DNA of 64,000 bases from JBBRYW01 sp038253945 (GTDB taxonomy: Bacteria; Actinomycetota; Thermoleophilia; Gaiellales; Gaiellaceae): NCBI GenBank assembly GCA_038253945.1, contig JBBSGR010000006.1, positions 56,903 through 120,902 on the forward strand, written 5' to 3'. Under the pieces are notes generated by a model that ran no database searches, was not told where the DNA came from, and worked only from the letters and a program-made list of their open reading frames with translations. Below are positions 41,030-49,678 of the stretch, one piece after another (the stretch's first letter is position 1; every line of letters starts with the position of its first letter). A program made the translations under genes and the position numbers.

Positions 41030-41373
41030 ACCCCATGGGTCTCTCGCGGGTGAACCCGTGGTTTCCCCGTGTGTCCCACCTTCGCCGCTAGGGCGATCCC
41101 GGCCGCAGTGGGCCTCGCGGCGGGCAGAGCCCGCCTTCTTCGGCGCCTCGCAACAACTTCGTCAAAGCTTGTCCACACGCTGCCCTCAGGGTCCGGTCCG
41201 GGGGACAGTCCCCGGGACCTGGCCCTTCGAGTCACGGCGCTGGGAAAACCGGGTTTCCCAGCGGCGCCCCTCCTTCCCCGCTGCGGCGATCCCGGCCCGC
41301 AGTCGGCCTCTCGGCGGGCAGAGCCCGCCTTCGGTTCGAGCGGCTGCTCGGCGAGACCCACCCATGGTTCTGG
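41030..41373. repeat. Block of palindromic repeats between convergent genes
   Basis: No gene in these 344 nt. A 46-nt unit at 41093-41138 recurs at 41286-41332, each ending in the hairpin GGCGGGC-AGA-GCCCGCC. Between them are a near-perfect palindrome at 41195-41219 (GGGGGACAGTCCCC core) and a hairpin at 41236-41268 (CTGGGAAA / TTTCCCAG). GGTTCGAGCGGCTGCTCG from the end of the M16 gene is repeated at about 41333-41350, so part of the block copied the gene end. CGGGTGAACCC occurs twice near 41030. Looks like REP/BIME-type or duplicated terminator sequence. Confidence 0.65.
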
Positions 41374-42999
41374 CTACTCCTCCAGCTCGATCAGCACCTG
41401 GCCGCCGGCAACCCGGTCACCTTCGTCCACGTGTACCGCTTGGACGAAACCGTCGTACGGCGAGACGAGCGGGGTCTCCATCTTCATCGCCTCCAGCACG
41501 ACCAGGAGCTGTCGCCGCTCGACGCGGTCGCCCTTCCGCACAGACACGCTGATCACGGTCCCGGGCATCGGCGCCGAGATGGCGCCGCTCTCGCACGCCG
41601 CCCCGCTGGCGTGCTCCCGTTCGAGGTCGGGTGCCGGCAGCGGCTCGGGCACGGGCAAGTTGAGCCGCCAGGTGCCTTGCCAAGGGCGGTCGGCTACCCG
41701 CTCCGGCGGCGAGGACAAGGGCGGATACTCGTCGAGAAAGGCGGTCGTCGTCTCGCCGGCGCGGAGAGCCGGATGGCGCACGAGCCAGCGGAGGAACGGG
41801 AGGTTCGTAACGATGCCGGCGACCGCGGTCTCGTCCAGCGCGGCCGCGAGGCGGTCGAGCGCCTCGGCTCGGGTCGGCGCGTGCGAGATCAGCTTGGCCA
41901 GCATCGGGTCGTAGCCGAGCCCGACGGCGTCGCCGGCGTCGACGCCGGCGTCGACCCGGACCCCCATCGGCAGCTGCAGCCGCTCGATCGTCCCGGTCTG
42001 CGGCAGGAACGTGCGCGGATCCTCGGCGTACAGGCGCACCTCGACGGCGTGGCCCGTGAGAGTGACCGGCTCGGATTCCGGCAGGGCCAGTGGCTCGCCG
42101 GTGGCGATCGCGATCTGCGCGCGCACGAGGTCGATGCCCGTGACGAGCTCTGTGACCGGATGCTCGACCTGAATGCGGCCGTTCAGCTCGAGGAAGTAGA
42201 AGTCGCTTCCCGCAAGCAAGAACTCCACCGTTCCAGCACTCCGGTAGGAGACGGCCCTGGCGAACGCCACTGCGGCCGCGCTCATCCTCGAGCGCAGTGC
42301 GGGCTGCAGAGTGGGGGAGGGAGACTCTTCCAGCACCTTCTGGTGACGGCGCTGAACCGAGCACTCGCGCTCGCCGAGCGCGACGACGTGACCGTGCGCG
42401 TCGGCAAGGAGCTGGATCTCGACGTGGCGCGGCCGCTCGACGTAGCGCTCGCAAAAGACGGTCCCGTCGCCGAACGCGGTGTTCGCCTCGCGCTTCGCCG
42501 CGGCCAGCGCCTCGTCGAGCCCGGACGAGCCCCGGACGAGCCGCATGCCGCGCCCTCCGCCGCCCGCGGCTGCCTTCACGATTAGCGGAAAGCCGATCTC
42601 GTGCGCCTTCCCGGTGGGCACGACTGGCACGCCCGCCTCGGCGGCGATTCGCTTCGCCTCCAGCTTGTCCCCTCCGGCTCGAAGAGCCTCCGGCGTGGGC
42701 CCGACGAAGACTAAGCCGGCCGCGTCGACAGCCTCGGCGAAGTCGGGGTTCTCCGCCAAGAACCCGTAGCCGGGGTGCAGCGCGTCCGCGCCCGTCTGCT
42801 TGGCGGCTCGGATGTGCTCCTCGGAGAAGAAGTAGCTCAGGATTTCCACGGTCTCGTCCGCGGAGCGTGCGTGCAGGGAACCGCGGTCGTTCGGCGCAAC
42901 CACCGCGACAGTGGCGATGCCGAGCTCGCGGCAGGTGCGGAACACGCGGAGAGCGATCTCGCCCCGGTTCGCGACGAGCAGCTTCCGGATCGGAGTCAT
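41374..42999 (-). CDS. Acyl-CoA carboxylase alpha subunit (biotin carboxylase plus biotin carrier), methylcrotonyl-CoA type likely
   Basis: 541 residues. The biotin-carboxylase part (1-445) has K-L-L-V-A-N-R-G-E-I-A, H-P-G-Y-G-F-L-A-E-N, G-G-G-G-R-G-M and E-L-N-G-R-I-Q-V-E-H (usually N-T-R; the catalytic Arg is kept). A C-terminal biotinyl domain carries K506 in E-A-M-K-M-E-T. It carboxylates its own biotin with ATP and bicarbonate. Pairing with the beta subunit at 48.0-49.6 kb and the hydratase gene suggests methylcrotonyl-CoA carboxylase; propionyl/acetyl-CoA carboxylase is possible. ATG overlaps the MFS stop (ATGA). Confidence 0.87.
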   Translation of the reverse strand: MTPIRKLLVANRGEIALRVFRTCRELGIATVAVVAPNDRGSLHARSADETVEILSYFFSEEHIRAAKQTGADALHPGYGFLAENPDFAEAVDAAGLVFVGPTPEALRAGGDKLEAKRIAAEAGVPVVPTGKAHEIGFPLIVKAAAGGGGRGMRLVRGSSGLDEALAAAKREANTAFGDGTVFCERYVERPRHVEIQLLADAHGHVVALGERECSVQRRHQKVLEESPSPTLQPALRSRMSAAAVAFARAVSYRSAGTVEFLLAGSDFYFLELNGRIQVEHPVTELVTGIDLVRAQIAIATGEPLALPESEPVTLTGHAVEVRLYAEDPRTFLPQTGTIERLQLPMGVRVDAGVDAGDAVGLGYDPMLAKLISHAPTRAEALDRLAAALDETAVAGIVTNLPFLRWLVRHPALRAGETTTAFLDEYPPLSSPPERVADRPWQGTWRLNLPVPEPLPAPDLEREHASGAACESGAISAPMPGTVISVSVRKGDRVERRQLLVVLEAMKMETPLVSPYDGFVQAVHVDEGDRVAGGQVLIELEE

Positions 43000-44174
43000 C
43001 CTGCCCCTTCCGCGAGAGCAACCGGCGTGGTACTCGAGCCCCGAACAGCCAGGAGCGTCAGCAAGCAGATGCCGGTCAGGGTGAGATAGGGAACCGCATC
43101 GCTCGTCGCGTCGGCCACGACGCCGCCGAGGGCCGCGCCGGCGCCCTGCCCCGGGGCCCAGGCGAGATTCATCAGGGCGAAGCCATACGCGTAATCGAGG
43201 CCGCGAGCGTCCGATCCCGCGGTCAGGAGCGCGAAGCCGGGTACCCAGAAGGAGCCGAAGGCGAGGCCGCTCGCCGCGATGACCACGGCGAGCGACCAGC
43301 TCGCGTTGGGCCAGGGCAACAGGGCCGTGAGCACGGCGGCCGCGACGAGGCCCATGCGGACAGGTCGGAGCGCCCCGGTCCGGTCGATGACACGCCCCAC
43401 CAATGGACTCAGCATGGCCTCGAGAGCAGCCGACAGCAGGAAGATCGCACCGATTGCGGGGGTCCCGATCCCGAGGTGCGAGAGGCGCAGCGGTCCGAGG
43501 ACCGAAAGCACGCCGAACAGGAGCCCCGGAAGCGACACCAGCCAGATGGCGAGCACGATCCGGCGGTCGGTGAGCGCGGCGAAGAGCTCGCGCAAGGGTT
43601 GAGTCTCACCTCGACCGGCCGCCGGCATCCGCGCCGCCGCGGCCGCAAGCGCGATGGCCAGCAACCCGACGCTCGCGAAGGTGGCGACTGTCCCGAGGAT
43701 CGACGCGGTCGCGCCGAGAGCCGGGCCTAGCAGCGCGCCGCCGATTGCAGCTCCCATCGCCGAGCCGAGGGCACGGCCGCGCCGCTCCTTCGGCGTGCCC
43801 GCGACCAGCCAGGCAAGGGCACCCGTCCACGCACACGAGCTGCAGACGCCCTGGGCGAATCGGGCGCCGTCGAGCAGCCAGGCGCTTCCCGCGAGGCTGA
43901 AGACGACACTCGTCACGGCCATGCCGAGCAAACCCGCCAACACCGTTGCCTTCACGCCGGCGCGGGCCGCCACCATGCCGCTTGGAATCGCCGCCGCGAA
44001 GGTCCCCGCGGGATAGGCGGCCTGCAAGATACCTGCGCCCGTCTTCGAGAGACCGAGCTCCCGGGCGTAGTGCGGCAGCAGCGGTGTCAGCGCCGTGAAG
44101 AAGGTCGTGTCGAGGAAGACGACGGCTCCGACGATGATGAGGAGCTTCGGGCCCCCGCGCGTGCGCCTCCTCAT
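42996..44174 (-). CDS. MFS transporter
   Basis: 392 residues, 12 helices, with the start M-R-R-R-T-R-G-G-P-K-L-L-I-I-V-G and a drug-efflux-like loop (G-T-P-K-E-R-R-G-R-A-L-G). It lies inside the carboxylase gene group and its stop overlaps the alpha-subunit start by 4 nt, so it is cotranscribed. It may move an organic acid or related substrate; the family does not tell. Confidence 0.82.
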   Translation of the reverse strand: MRRRTRGGPKLLIIVGAVVFLDTTFFTALTPLLPHYARELGLSKTGAGILQAAYPAGTFAAAIPSGMVAARAGVKATVLAGLLGMAVTSVVFSLAGSAWLLDGARFAQGVCSSCAWTGALAWLVAGTPKERRGRALGSAMGAAIGGALLGPALGATASILGTVATFASVGLLAIALAAAAARMPAAGRGETQPLRELFAALTDRRIVLAIWLVSLPGLLFGVLSVLGPLRLSHLGIGTPAIGAIFLLSAALEAMLSPLVGRVIDRTGALRPVRMGLVAAAVLTALLPWPNASWSLAVVIAASGLAFGSFWVPGFALLTAGSDARGLDYAYGFALMNLAWAPGQGAGAALGGVVADATSDAVPYLTLTGICLLTLLAVRGSSTTPVALAEGAG

Positions 44175-44207
44175 GACCGCACGAGCGTATCTGTGGCGGG
44201 CGGCGGA

Positions 44208-44957
44208 TCAGCCGTCGCCGGGCCAGCCGGGCTGCCGCCGCTCGAGGAAGGCGCGAAGGCCCTCCTGGCCCTCGGCGCTCGTGCGGCGAGCCGCGGCGAT
44301 CCGCGCGGTCTCGATCCCGCCGGGGCGCGTCCGGACCAGCAGCTTCGCGGCTCTGACGGCCTCCGGCCCGCCCGCGAGCAGCGCAGCGACGATCTCGTCG
44401 ACGGTCTGGTCGGCGTGCTCGCTCACCTCGTGGACGAGCCCGATTCGACGTGCCGTCTCGGCATCGAAGCGCTCGCCCGTCAGGAAGTAGCGTCTTGCGG
44501 CCGCCGTGCCGATTCTCGGGAGCACGAAGGGCGAGATGACCGCGGGAATGATGCCGAGGCGAACCTCGGAGAAGCCGAAGACCGCGTCGGGCGAGGCGAC
44601 GGAGACGTCGGCGCACGCGACGAGGCCGCTGCCGCCGCCGAGCGCGTAGCCTTGGACGCGCGCGACGACGGGCGCCGGGCAGCCGTCGATCGCCTCGCAC
44701 ATCTCGTACAGCCGCATTGCGTCTTGCACGTTCTCTTCGTACGACAGGTCGACCGACGAGCGCTGCCAGTCGACGTCCGCGCCAGCGCAGAAGCTGGACC
44801 CCTTGCCAGAGAGCACCACGGCGCGGGCATCGCCGATCGCGGTGAACGCCGCGGTCAGCTCACCGATCAGCTCCGCGTCGAATGCGTTCCGCCGCTCGGG
44901 CTGCGCCAACGTGACCCGAAGGATCGTTCCGTCTCGCTCGACCTCGAGACCGCCCAC
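44208..44957 (-). CDS. Enoyl-CoA hydratase (methylglutaconyl-CoA hydratase candidate)
   Basis: 249 residues, crotonase fold. Oxyanion-hole region G-K-G-S-S-F-C-A-G-A-D-V and A-L-G-G-G-S-G-L; the catalytic Glu region is E-V-R-L-G-I-I-P-A-V-I-S-P. These blocks resemble the 3-methylglutaconyl-CoA hydratases (LiuC/AUH), which use A-L-G-G-G and G-I-I-P-A-x-I-x-P. The neighbouring carboxylase subunits support a leucine-degradation role. GTG start, 7 nt from the cupin gene. Confidence 0.82.
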   Translation of the reverse strand: MGGLEVERDGTILRVTLAQPERRNAFDAELIGELTAAFTAIGDARAVVLSGKGSSFCAGADVDWQRSSVDLSYEENVQDAMRLYEMCEAIDGCPAPVVARVQGYALGGGSGLVACADVSVASPDAVFGFSEVRLGIIPAVISPFVLPRIGTAAARRYFLTGERFDAETARRIGLVHEVSEHADQTVDEIVAALLAGGPEAVRAAKLLVRTRPGGIETARIAAARRTSAEGQEGLRAFLERRQPGWPGDG

Positions 44958-44964
44958 CGATCGT

Positions 44965-45327
44965 CTAGCCCCACGAAGGCGGCTCGTACGCCCGCCCGAT
45001 CGGCGCGCCGATCGTGAGGAACTCCAAGCCCTCGGCTCCGGAGGCCGGCACCCGGCTTGCCTGGGGATCGACGCGGACGAGGCGACCCGGCTTCAGCTCG
45101 ACCTCCTCGCCGTCGACGCGCAACAAGCCCGAGCCCTTCACGATCACGTACACCTCTTCCTGGTCATCCTTCCCGTGGTCATGCTCGTGGCCCTCCTGAT
45201 TCGGAGGGAAGACGAAGTAGTTGAAGCCGAACGCCTTCGCTCCGAGAGCGCGCCGGGTTTTCCTGACCATCCCTCCGGGGCCCTCGGCCTCGAGAGTCTC
45301 CACATCGACGACGTCGTAGCCAGCCAT
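44965..45327 (-). CDS. Cupin-domain protein
   Basis: 120 residues. Cupin metal-binding residues: H-E-H-D-H-G-K-D-D-Q-E-E (motif 1) and a second motif around P-G-R-L-V-R-V-D-P. The ATG at 45327 has a good GGAGG 6 nt upstream; an ATG 15 nt earlier lies before that site. Could be a sensor or a small oxygenase; not determined. Confidence 0.8.
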   Translation of the reverse strand: MAGYDVVDVETLEAEGPGGMVRKTRRALGAKAFGFNYFVFPPNQEGHEHDHGKDDQEEVYVIVKGSGLLRVDGEEVELKPGRLVRVDPQASRVPASGAEGLEFLTIGAPIGRAYEPPSWG

Positions 45328-45356
45328 GGTGCCTCCTTTCACACTCCGGGGTTATC

Positions 45357-46916
45357 TCAGCGTCGGTGCTGGTTTCGTGGAAGCGCGCGCCGTGCCGCGC
45401 CGCGGAGCCGCGACTCGGCCAGGGCGATACGCGCGGCTGCATAGCCGGGCACGCCGTGCACGGCGCCGCCGGGGAAGGTAGCCGAGCTTGCCAGATAGAG
45501 ACCGCGCACCGGTGTCCGGTACGGGCTGAAGGAAGGAACCGGGCGGAAGATCACCTGGTCGAGCGCGTAGCTCCCGCCGCCGACATCGCCTCCGATCAGG
45601 TTGCGATTGCGCCGTTCGAGGTCTGCCGGGCCGAGCACGTGGCGCGCAAGGATGCGGTCCCCGAAGCCGGGGGCGAAGCGCTCGATCTGAGCTTCGACGC
45701 GCTGGACGTGGCGGTCAAGCTGAGCGATCCAGTCGATGTTCTGTGGGCCATGGGTGTAGGCCCAGGCAGTGTGCTTGGAGGCGGGGGCGCGCGAAGGATC
45801 GGCGACAGTCTGCTGGCCGAGCAGGAGAAACGGCCGCTCGGGTAGGCCCGTGGCGACCGAAGTGGTCGCGAGCACCTCGTGCGCGGCGCCGCCGACGTGC
45901 ACCGTGCCCGCCTCGCGCGCCTCCGGCGCGGTCCAGGGGATCGGGCCGTCGAGGGCCCAGTCGACCTTCAACGTGGCCGGTCCATAGCGGTAGCGGCGCA
46001 GCGCCGCCGCGTAGCGACCCGGAAATACGCCACCGCCGACGAGGTCGGCGAGCGCGTGGGGCATGACATTCGCGACGACGAGCGGCGCGCCAACCCGCTC
46101 ACGGTCGTCGAGCTCCACGCCGACGACACGGCCCCGCTCGACGGCGATCCGGCTGACGGCGGCTTCCGTACGCAGAGTCCCGCCGAGCTCGCGCAGGTAC
46201 GAGACCAGGGCACCGGCCAGCCGGCCGGCCCCGCCCTCGGGACTCGGCCAGCCCACCCCGTGGCCCAGCAGGTTCAGGTAGGCGGCGGCGATCGCGCTGC
46301 CGCTGGCGACCGGGGGGACGTCACCATGGAAGGCGGAGCCGTACAGCCAGGCGCGGGAACCCTCGCCCCGGAAGAGCTGCTCGCCCAATGCACGGGCCGG
46401 CATCAGCATGACTCGCAGGAACTCCGTCATCGCCCGGGGCCCGATGCCGGCGAGCAGTCGCAGTGGGCCGGCGAGTGGTGGAAAGCCGGAGAGCATCGTC
46501 GAGCGCAGTGCGTCGAAGTGGTCGACGAACGGCGAGGCGAACGCCCGCCAGCGCTCCCCGTCGCCCCTGTGGTTCTGCTCGAGGCTCTCACCGGTGCGGT
46601 CGAGGTCGCGGTAGAGCGCCACTGCGCTGCCGTCCGGCAGGGGGTGTGCGTAGCAAGCTCCGGGGTGAATCCACCGCAGCCCGTGGCGCTCGAGCGGCAT
46701 GCGCGAGAACACCGGCGAGGCCGCGCCCGCGGGGAAGACCGACGAGAAGGTGTCGTGGCGAAATCCGGGCAGCGTGAGCTCTTCGGTCGCGACGGCGCCA
46801 CCGAGGTGACCGGCGGCCTCCAGGACCAGCACGCGTTGATCGGCCCGCGCCAGGGTGATCGCTGCGGCCAGGCCGTTGGGCCCGGAACCGATCACCAGCG
46901 CGTCGTAGGGCCTCAC
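45357..46916 (-). CDS. FAD-dependent oxidoreductase, phytoene-desaturase (CrtI)/PYROXD2-like
   Basis: 519 residues. N-terminal Rossmann G-S-G-P-N-G-L-A-A-A with E-A-A-G-H-L-G-G-A, and a C-terminal V-R-G-L-Y-L-A-S-S-A-T-F-P-G-G-A-V-H-G-V-P-G that closes the FAD site. Such enzymes desaturate or isomerise isoprenoid or other hydrophobic chains. No carotenoid genes are near, so carotenoid synthesis should not be assumed. GTG overlaps the upstream stop by 4 nt. Confidence 0.84.
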   Translation of the reverse strand: MRPYDALVIGSGPNGLAAAITLARADQRVLVLEAAGHLGGAVATEELTLPGFRHDTFSSVFPAGAASPVFSRMPLERHGLRWIHPGACYAHPLPDGSAVALYRDLDRTGESLEQNHRGDGERWRAFASPFVDHFDALRSTMLSGFPPLAGPLRLLAGIGPRAMTEFLRVMLMPARALGEQLFRGEGSRAWLYGSAFHGDVPPVASGSAIAAAYLNLLGHGVGWPSPEGGAGRLAGALVSYLRELGGTLRTEAAVSRIAVERGRVVGVELDDRERVGAPLVVANVMPHALADLVGGGVFPGRYAAALRRYRYGPATLKVDWALDGPIPWTAPEAREAGTVHVGGAAHEVLATTSVATGLPERPFLLLGQQTVADPSRAPASKHTAWAYTHGPQNIDWIAQLDRHVQRVEAQIERFAPGFGDRILARHVLGPADLERRNRNLIGGDVGGGSYALDQVIFRPVPSFSPYRTPVRGLYLASSATFPGGAVHGVPGYAAARIALAESRLRGAARRALPRNQHRR

Positions 46917-48031
46917 GAGGTCCGAAGTGCGATCTGGTGGAGCATGCTTTGCCGTTCGATGCTTCCCCCTCCCCAGAAGGCGTGCTGGGCGTCGCTGCCC
47001 GCGCGCTTGAACGCCTGTTCCAGATGCCAGGGCATTGGATCCCACGACCCGGCCGCGCGCAGGTACGACCTTCCTTCGTGGCTGTAGAGCAGCAACCGGT
47101 TGGTGGCCCGGCCCAGGAAGTGGCCTTCGTGGGTGGTCAGATCGAAGGCGAGAATGGGTTCGCCTCCTGCAGGCACCAACCGGGGCTGGTCGCGCCCGAA
47201 CCGTGCCATCCTGTCTTCGAGTGCGTCGAAGTAGTCACGGAGCGCCTCCCGGTCGTCCGATGTGACGAGGCGGGTCACCGTCACATACCCGCGTTGGAAC
47301 ACCGGGCGTCCCGCAGCCGTTCCGGCGGCGACCTCGATCTCGAACGTCTGGCCGGCGAGGGTTGAGGCGCGAAGCGGTGTGAAGCGCCCGATCTCGCTGG
47401 CGTAGTCGGGCCAGGTCTCGGTTTTCGACAGAGCGTCGGCCACTCTCTCGGCCGAGGACACCTCGACGGGCTCGTACGTTTGCCAGGTCTGCTCTGAACC
47501 GGGAGCGGTACGCGGTGTGAGGGCTCCCAGTCGCGCCAGCTTCAGGCGCCGCTCGGGGCTGTAGCCGCGCTTTTCGTCGGCCGCAGGAAAGACGATGCCC
47601 CAGCCGCGGCGCGCGTCGTCGAGGTAGGCCTCAGGGAACCAGTCGCCGAACAGGCGCGCGCCGCCCTCGAGGAGCTCAGCCCGTGACAGGGTCGCCCTCG
47701 GCGAACCCGCGCGGCTGCGCAGACGCGCTCGGCCGAAGGCGCGGTGGAAGCCAAGCACGTCGGCCGCGTGCAGCCGCCGGTCTTCCGCCCGGTGCCAGCG
47801 GGTGGTGATGATCGCGAACGCCAGCCGCAGGTCATCGACCTCCCTCGAGGCTTCCGAGCGCCGGTAGTAGGCCGCGTTGAGGAAATCGGTGATCCACCAG
47901 GACGCGCTGGGATTGGCGATCGAGGAGCCGACGAGGCGGAAGAAGCGCATCCGCTCGCCCTTCAGCACCCGGCCCAGGAAGACTCCGCCGGCCAGCATCC
48001 CCAGGGCGACTGTGGTTCTTCGAGCCGTCAC
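46913..48031 (-). CDS. Unrecognised protein with one N-terminal membrane helix
   Basis: 372 residues from GTG 48031. One helix near residues 7-23 (L-G-M-L-A-G-G-V-F-L-G-R), then a soluble part. Its middle (V-E-V-S-S-A-E-R-V-A-D-A-L-S-K-T-E-T-W-P) could be an SRPBCC/START-like lipid-binding region, but I am not sure. The tail contains F-D-L-T-T-H-E-G-H-F-L-G. Coupled to the CrtI-like gene (GTGA overlap), so it likely serves the same hydrophobic substrate. Confidence 0.62.
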   Translation of the reverse strand: MTARRTTVALGMLAGGVFLGRVLKGERMRFFRLVGSSIANPSASWWITDFLNAAYYRRSEASREVDDLRLAFAIITTRWHRAEDRRLHAADVLGFHRAFGRARLRSRAGSPRATLSRAELLEGGARLFGDWFPEAYLDDARRGWGIVFPAADEKRGYSPERRLKLARLGALTPRTAPGSEQTWQTYEPVEVSSAERVADALSKTETWPDYASEIGRFTPLRASTLAGQTFEIEVAAGTAAGRPVFQRGYVTVTRLVTSDDREALRDYFDALEDRMARFGRDQPRLVPAGGEPILAFDLTTHEGHFLGRATNRLLLYSHEGRSYLRAAGSWDPMPWHLEQAFKRAGSDAQHAFWGGGSIERQSMLHQIALRTS

Positions 48032-48035
48032 TCGC

Positions 48036-49595
48036 TCACATTCGGAAGACGCCGAACTCGGTCTTCGGAATCGGCGCGTTGAGAGCCGCCGAGATGCCGA
48101 GGGCGAGGACACGTCTCGTGTCGAGGGGGTCGATGATGCCGTCGTCCCAGAGCCGGGCGGTCGAGTGGTACGGGTTCCCCTCGGCCTCGTACTTGGCGCG
48201 GATCTCGTCGGGATCGGCGTCGCCGACCATGGTGAGAACCGTCGCGGCCTGCTCGCCGCCCATCACAGAGATCCGTGCGTTCGGCCACATCCAGAGCTGG
48301 CGTGGGTTGTACGCGCGCCCGCACATGGCGTAGTTGCCCGCGCCGAACGAGCCCCCGACCACGACCGTGAACTTCGGCACCTCGGCGCAGGCGACTGCCG
48401 TGACGAGCTTCGCGCCGTCGCGGGCAATTCCCCCGGCCTCGTACTCCTTGCCGACCATGAACCCCGTGACGTTCTGCAGGAAGACGAGCGGGATCCGTCG
48501 CTTGCATGCGAGCTGTACGAAATGTGCTCCCTTCTGCGAGGACTCCGCAAAAAGTATCCCGTTGTTCGCCAGGATCCCGACCGGATAGCCCTCGATGCGG
48601 GCGAAGCCGCAGACGAGGGTCTCGCCGTAGAGCGCCTTGAACTCGTGGAAGCGGCTGCCGTCTACGATCCGCGCGATCAACTCGCGGACGTCCACCGCCT
48701 GCCGGTAGTCCTCGGGGATGAGTCCGTACAGGTCCTCCGGGTCGGCGACGGGAAGCTCGGGCTCGGCGATGTCCCACGGGGCGCTCTTGCGGAGGTGCAG
48801 GTTGCGGACGATCGACCGGCACGTCGCCAGGGCGTGCTCGTCACTCGTCGCGTAGTGATCGGCGACCCCAGAGAGACGCGTGTGGACGTCGGCGCCGCCG
48901 AGCTCCTCGGCGCTCACCTCCTGACCTGTCGCGGCCTTCACGAGCGGCGGCCCGCCGATGAAGATCGTCCCGGTGCCCTTGACGATGATCGTCTCGTCGC
49001 TCATCGCCGGGACGTACGCGCCGCCCGCGGTGCACGAGCCCATCACGGCCGCGATCTGCGCAATTCCCTTGGCCGACAGCCGTGCCTGGTTGAAGAAGAT
49101 GCGGCCGAAGTGGTCGCGGTCGGGGAAGACCTCGTCCTGCAGCGGCAGATACGCACCGCCCGAGTCGACGAGGTAGATGCACGGGAGACGGTTCTGCTCG
49201 GCGATCTCCTGCGCCCGCAGATGTTTCTTCACGGTCAGAGGGAAGTACGTGCCGCCCTTCACCGTCGCGTCGTTCGCCACGACCACGCACTCCTGTCCCT
49301 CGACGACCCCGATCCCGGTCACGATGCCTGCCGAGGGCGCCTGGCGGTCGTACAGGTCCCAGGCGGCGAGCGCGTTCAGCTCGAGGAAGGCGCTAGCCGG
49401 ATCGACGAGGCGGTCGACGCGCTCGCGCGCCAGTAGCTTGCCGCGCGAGCGATGGCGCTCGACTGCCCGCTCGCCACCGCCGCGGGCGGCCGCTGCCGAG
49501 CGCTCCCGCAGCTCGCCGACGAGTGCGGCCATCCGCTCGCGCCGGTGCACGAAGCGCTCCGAACCGCGCTCGACCTGTGAGGCCAGCAGCGCCAC
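48036..49595 (-). CDS. Methylcrotonyl-CoA carboxylase-type carboxyltransferase (beta) subunit
   Basis: About 519 residues. G-S-C-T-A-G-G-A-Y-V-P-A-M-S-D-E and L-W-M-W-P-N-A-R-I-S-V-M-G-G are closest to MCC beta (LiuD/MccB) rather than propionyl-CoA carboxylase beta. It moves carboxylate from biotin to 3-methylcrotonyl-CoA, a step of leucine breakdown. The GTG at 49595 is placed where family homology begins (V-H-R-R-E-R-M-A-A-L); an ATG at 49646 adds 17 residues that do not look homologous. TTAATC lies about 9 nt before the GTG. Confidence 0.87.
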   Translation of the reverse strand: MALLASQVERGSERFVHRRERMAALVGELRERSAAAARGGGERAVERHRSRGKLLARERVDRLVDPASAFLELNALAAWDLYDRQAPSAGIVTGIGVVEGQECVVVANDATVKGGTYFPLTVKKHLRAQEIAEQNRLPCIYLVDSGGAYLPLQDEVFPDRDHFGRIFFNQARLSAKGIAQIAAVMGSCTAGGAYVPAMSDETIIVKGTGTIFIGGPPLVKAATGQEVSAEELGGADVHTRLSGVADHYATSDEHALATCRSIVRNLHLRKSAPWDIAEPELPVADPEDLYGLIPEDYRQAVDVRELIARIVDGSRFHEFKALYGETLVCGFARIEGYPVGILANNGILFAESSQKGAHFVQLACKRRIPLVFLQNVTGFMVGKEYEAGGIARDGAKLVTAVACAEVPKFTVVVGGSFGAGNYAMCGRAYNPRQLWMWPNARISVMGGEQAATVLTMVGDADPDEIRAKYEAEGNPYHSTARLWDDGIIDPLDTRRVLALGISAALNAPIPKTEFGVFRM

Positions 49596-49678
49596 GGCTG
49601 GGGAGATTAACCGTCCCTCGGATCGCTGGTCGGTTCCCGGTGGCATTCTCCGCCGGAATCGGTGAGAATCGCCGCTTC

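Noticed and set aside
45357..46916. Carotenoid cluster
   Set aside because: The CrtI-like fold alone does not show it; no phytoene synthase or cyclase is nearby.
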